This document shows positions 62,199 through 64,000 of a DNA stretch of 64,000 nucleotides, one piece after another. The translations under genes were made by a program, and so were the position numbers. The notes under the pieces were generated by a model. The model saw nothing but the letters and a program-made list of their open reading frames with translations, did not search any database and was not told where the DNA came from. How positions within the stretch are numbered: position 1 is the stretch's first letter; every line of letters begins with the position of its first letter. Origin of the DNA: Kiloniellaceae bacterium (GTDB lineage: Bacteria; Pseudomonadota; Alphaproteobacteria; Kiloniellales; Kiloniellaceae); NCBI GenBank assembly GCA_009377535.1, contig WHTV01000002.1, positions 52,352-116,351 of the forward strand. The letters are read 5' to 3'.

Positions 62199-62921
62199 TC
62201 AGGCCGCCTTCGCGATGGCGCTGCAGGCCCGCTCGATGGCCTGCACGGCTTCCTCGACGTGGCGCTCCTCGATGATGAGGGGCGGCAGCAGGCGCAGGAC
62301 GTTCTCCGCCGCGCCCACCGTCAGCAGCCCCTCCTCGCGCAGCCTGGCGACCAGGTCGGTGTTGGTCACCACGCACTTCAGGCCGATCATCAGGCCGACG
62401 CCGCGGACCTCCGCGATCACGTGGGGGAAGCGGCTGGCGAGTTCCTCCAGCCGCCGGCGCAGCAGCCTGCCGGTGCGCTCGACATGGCTGATCGCCGTGT
62501 AGGCGCGGATCGCCGCATCGGAGAGCAGCAGGAAGAGCGCTGCGATGCCGACCAGGGTGGCGAAGAGGTCGAGCCACCAGCGCACCCGGTCGGAAGCCAG
62601 GACATGGAAGACGGTGATCCCGATGTGTCGCTGCTTCAGCGTCACGTAGCCGGAGGAGATCATCCAGGTGGCGGCGCAGAGCACCATGACGACTTCGAAG
62701 GCCCACTGCGTCGGTGCGTTGAATACGTAGCGCGCGACCACCTCCCAGAGCGTCGCGCCGGCGGCCACCAGATAGAGCACCGAGACGGCGATGCCGGAGA
62801 AATGGCTGACATGGTCGACGATGCCGTAGCGCGAGAACGGCAGAGCCGCTTCGCCATGCAGCGGGTCGTCTGCCGCAATCTCGATGTCAGCGGCGTCGAT
62901 GAGTTGGCTTGAATTGCTCAT
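62199..62921 (-). CDS. DctQ-ArgD chimera (TRAP small permease joined to acetylornithine aminotransferase C-terminus)
   Basis: This 240-residue ORF is two unrelated pieces. Residues 1 to about 140 are a TRAP transporter small permease (DctQ): three hydrophobic helices ([21 protein letters not shown]-like, [36 protein letters not shown]) with the [14 protein letters not shown] motif. From about residue 145 the sequence becomes the last ~95 residues of ArgD ([38 protein letters not shown] … [27 protein letters not shown]). The DctQ part lacks its last helix; the ArgD part lacks its PLP-lysine region. Neither half should work normally. The join lies near 62480-62500. It is a deletion fusion or a misassembly. 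Confidence 0.85.
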   Translation of the reverse strand: MSNSSQLIDAADIEIAADDPLHGEAALPFSRYGIVDHVSHFSGIAVSVLYLVAAGATLWEVVARYVFNAPTQWAFEVVMVLCAATWMISSGYVTLKQRHIGITVFHVLASDRVRWWLDLFATLVGIAALFLLLSDAAIRAYTAISHVERTGRLLRRRLEELASRFPHVIAEVRGVGLMIGLKCVVTNTDLVARLREEGLLTVGAAENVLRLLPPLIIEERHVEEAVQAIERACSAIAKAA

Positions 62922-62985
62922 GGGGCGACCATTGCCGTTCCTGAGCGCCCTTGCGGGCGGCACCGTCGATGGAGGCGAAGCCTGC

Positions 62986-63014
62986 CGCTATCGCGCGAAC
63001 GCCGGCCGATAGCG
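62986..63014 (-). repeat. Hairpin between dctP and dctQ
   Basis: CGCTATCG/CGATAGCG forms a perfect 8-bp stem with a 13-base loop. With the next hairpin it probably shapes processing of the TRAP operon mRNA. Confidence 0.5.
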
Positions 63015-63035
63015 CAGGAACAGGAGAAGCCGAGG

Positions 63036-63073
63036 TCACGCCCGCCCCTTTGACTACCCTGGGACGGGCGTGA
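63036..63073 (-). terminator. Hairpin just after dctP
   Basis: TCACGCCCGTCCC pairs with GGGGCGGGCGTGA (one mismatch) ten bases past the dctP stop. No T-tract follows; such hairpins often protect mRNA of abundant binding proteins or partly stop transcription. Confidence 0.5.
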
Positions 63074-63082
63074 TCCCTTCGG

Positions 63083-64000
63083 TCAGAAGTCCTTTGCCAG
63101 GAGACCGAGCTTTTTCATGAAGCTGACATGCGTCTCGTAGACCTGCGTTGCCATCTCGGATGATGCAGCGAAGTCCTTCCACGCGCCGACAGCGATCTCG
63201 CGGAACTTGTCGCGCTCCTCCTGGGGCCAGTCGATGACCGTCAGGTCGCCGGCCGCCTTGTCGCGGGCGACCAGCGCGCGGTCCTCCATGTCGACGATGC
63301 GGCGCATGTCGTTATAGGCCGCGACGTACCAGGTCTCCAGGGCGGACTGCTCCGCGGGGGTCAGCTTGTCCCAGACGCTCTGGGATATCGTGAACTGCAA
63401 GATCGGCGTCGAGTGGATGCCCGGGAAGATCGGGAACTTGGCGACCTTGTGCAGGCCGTTGGCGTCGTTGTTGGCATAGGCCGAGTTGTCGGCCGCATCG
63501 ATGACGCCCTTTTCCAGGGAGGTGTAGACCTCCGAGCCCGGCAGCGAGACCGGCGAAGCGCCGGCGCGCTTGAAGATCTCGGAGGCGAGGCCTTCCGGCG
63601 AGCGCACCTTCACGCCCTTGAAGTCGGCGACGCTGTGGATCGGCACCTTGGAGACGAAGGCCTCGCGGGCATAGGCGCCGCAGCCGATGACCTTCACGCC
63701 CGGCTGGAACTCGTCGTACATCTTCTGCAGCATTTCCTTGCCGCCGCCGTTGGCGCAGAAGGCCTGGATCTGGTCGGCACTGTCGTAGCCGGCGATCAGG
63801 TCGCCCATCAGCGCGAAGGACGGATCGCGGCCGGCGAAATAGTTGATCGAGGTGAGGTCGCCGTCGAGAATGCCCATGGAAACGGCCTCCGGCGTCTCGC
63901 GATGCGGCACCACCGCGGTAATCGGCAGCAGCTCGATCTCCAGCGACCCGCCGGTCATCTCCTTCAGCTTCGGCACCCAGTTCTCGTTCAGGAAGGCCAG
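63083..64000 (-). CDS. dctP: TRAP transporter substrate-binding protein DctP (5' end outside window)
   Basis: The C-terminal 305 residues of a DctP-type periplasmic binding protein are visible; the frame stays open to the window edge (LAFLNENWVPKLKEMTGG…). The family core includes the ligand-arginine region AFVSKVPIHSVADFKGVKVRSPEGLASEIFKRAGASPVSLPGSEVYTSLEKGVIDAADNSAY. TRAP systems import carboxylates or related acids with DctQ and DctM in the membrane. Here dctQ is cut short and dctM is absent, so this copy cannot form a complete transporter from this locus. Substrate is not predictable. Confidence 0.93.
   Translation of the reverse strand: MAFLNENWVPKLKEMTGGSLEIELLPITAVVPHRETPEAVSMGILDGDLTSINYFAGRDPSFALMGDLIAGYDSADQIQAFCANGGGKEMLQKMYDEFQPGVKVIGCGAYAREAFVSKVPIHSVADFKGVKVRSPEGLASEIFKRAGASPVSLPGSEVYTSLEKGVIDAADNSAYANNDANGLHKVAKFPIFPGIHSTPILQFTISQSVWDKLTPAEQSALETWYVAAYNDMRRIVDMEDRALVARDKAAGDLTVIDWPQEERDKFREIAVGAWKDFAASSEMATQVYETHVSFMKKLGLLAKDF

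Overview
The window is a GC-rich (roughly 70% by eye), densely coded bacterial chromosome segment. The gene content points to an alphaproteobacterium, probably of the Rhodospirillales/Kiloniellales type. The evidence is: BolA and J-domain genes next to aerobic cobaltochelatase cobS-cobT; class I lysyl-tRNA synthetase; an Usg-family gene; Cox15-type heme A synthase; a TipF-like degenerate EAL protein; and sequences matching the CtrA box (TTAA-N7-TTAA and TTAACCAT). The order-level placement is inference. No rRNA, CRISPR array, transposase or prophage was seen. One tRNA (Gly, CCC) is present.

Layout. 1-6.2 kb: a truncated 3' gene end, bolA, a DMT exporter, a J-domain gene, cobS, cobT and a phytase-like esterase. 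6.3-7.6 kb: a single gene of visibly lower GC with an unknown domain combination (sensor-like beta domain, two membrane helices, unknown C-terminus). 7.6-15.6 kb: rpmB, meaB, an AraC/LysE divergent pair, an Atm1-type ABC exporter, methylmalonyl-CoA mutase and a VOC protein. With cobST and a CobW-type GTPase at 41.7 kb, this stretch is rich in B12-related functions. 15.6-25.3 kb: an output-less membrane sensor with a CtrA-like box, an AraC-GyrI regulator, two MFS exporters, a START-DUF5939-cyclase, a HAD phosphatase and the TipF-like gene. 25.4-33.6 kb: arsC, pyrD, DUF952, an S24-like regulator, a branched-chain aminotransferase, a signal-less binding protein, lysK, and a sigma/anti-sigma/periplasmic metal-sensor operon. 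33.7-46.6 kb: a DinG-like helicase, a methyltransferase, HxlR, an AEC carrier, TerB, Usg, cox15-cobW, pyruvate carboxylase and tRNA-Gly. 46.8-54.7 kb: a Do protease with a two-component system, and a YnjBCD-like ABC importer. 54.8-64 kb: apaG, folE, trkH, argE, murI, a lipoprotein, hslO, argF, a DctQ-ArgD chimera and a truncated TRAP binding protein.

Strongest leads. (1) A 240-codon ORF joins the front of a TRAP DctQ subunit to the last quarter of ArgD; dctM and most of argD are missing, so this is either a real deletion fusion or an assembly chimera. (2) Two ~268-bp intergenic elements in opposite orientation fold into an outer stem with two long arms, and they differ by several compensatory base-pair changes. 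(3) An MFS exporter is preceded by promoter, 15-codon leader ORF and intrinsic terminator, the arrangement of a translation-dependent attenuator. (4) The mcm and pyc promoters share a ~22-nt motif overlapping the -10 box. (5) The low-GC gene at 6351 is an orphan of unknown function.

Start codons were chosen by family N-terminus and ribosome binding sites; several genes use TTG or GTG. Promoters and operators were read by eye and are predictions.
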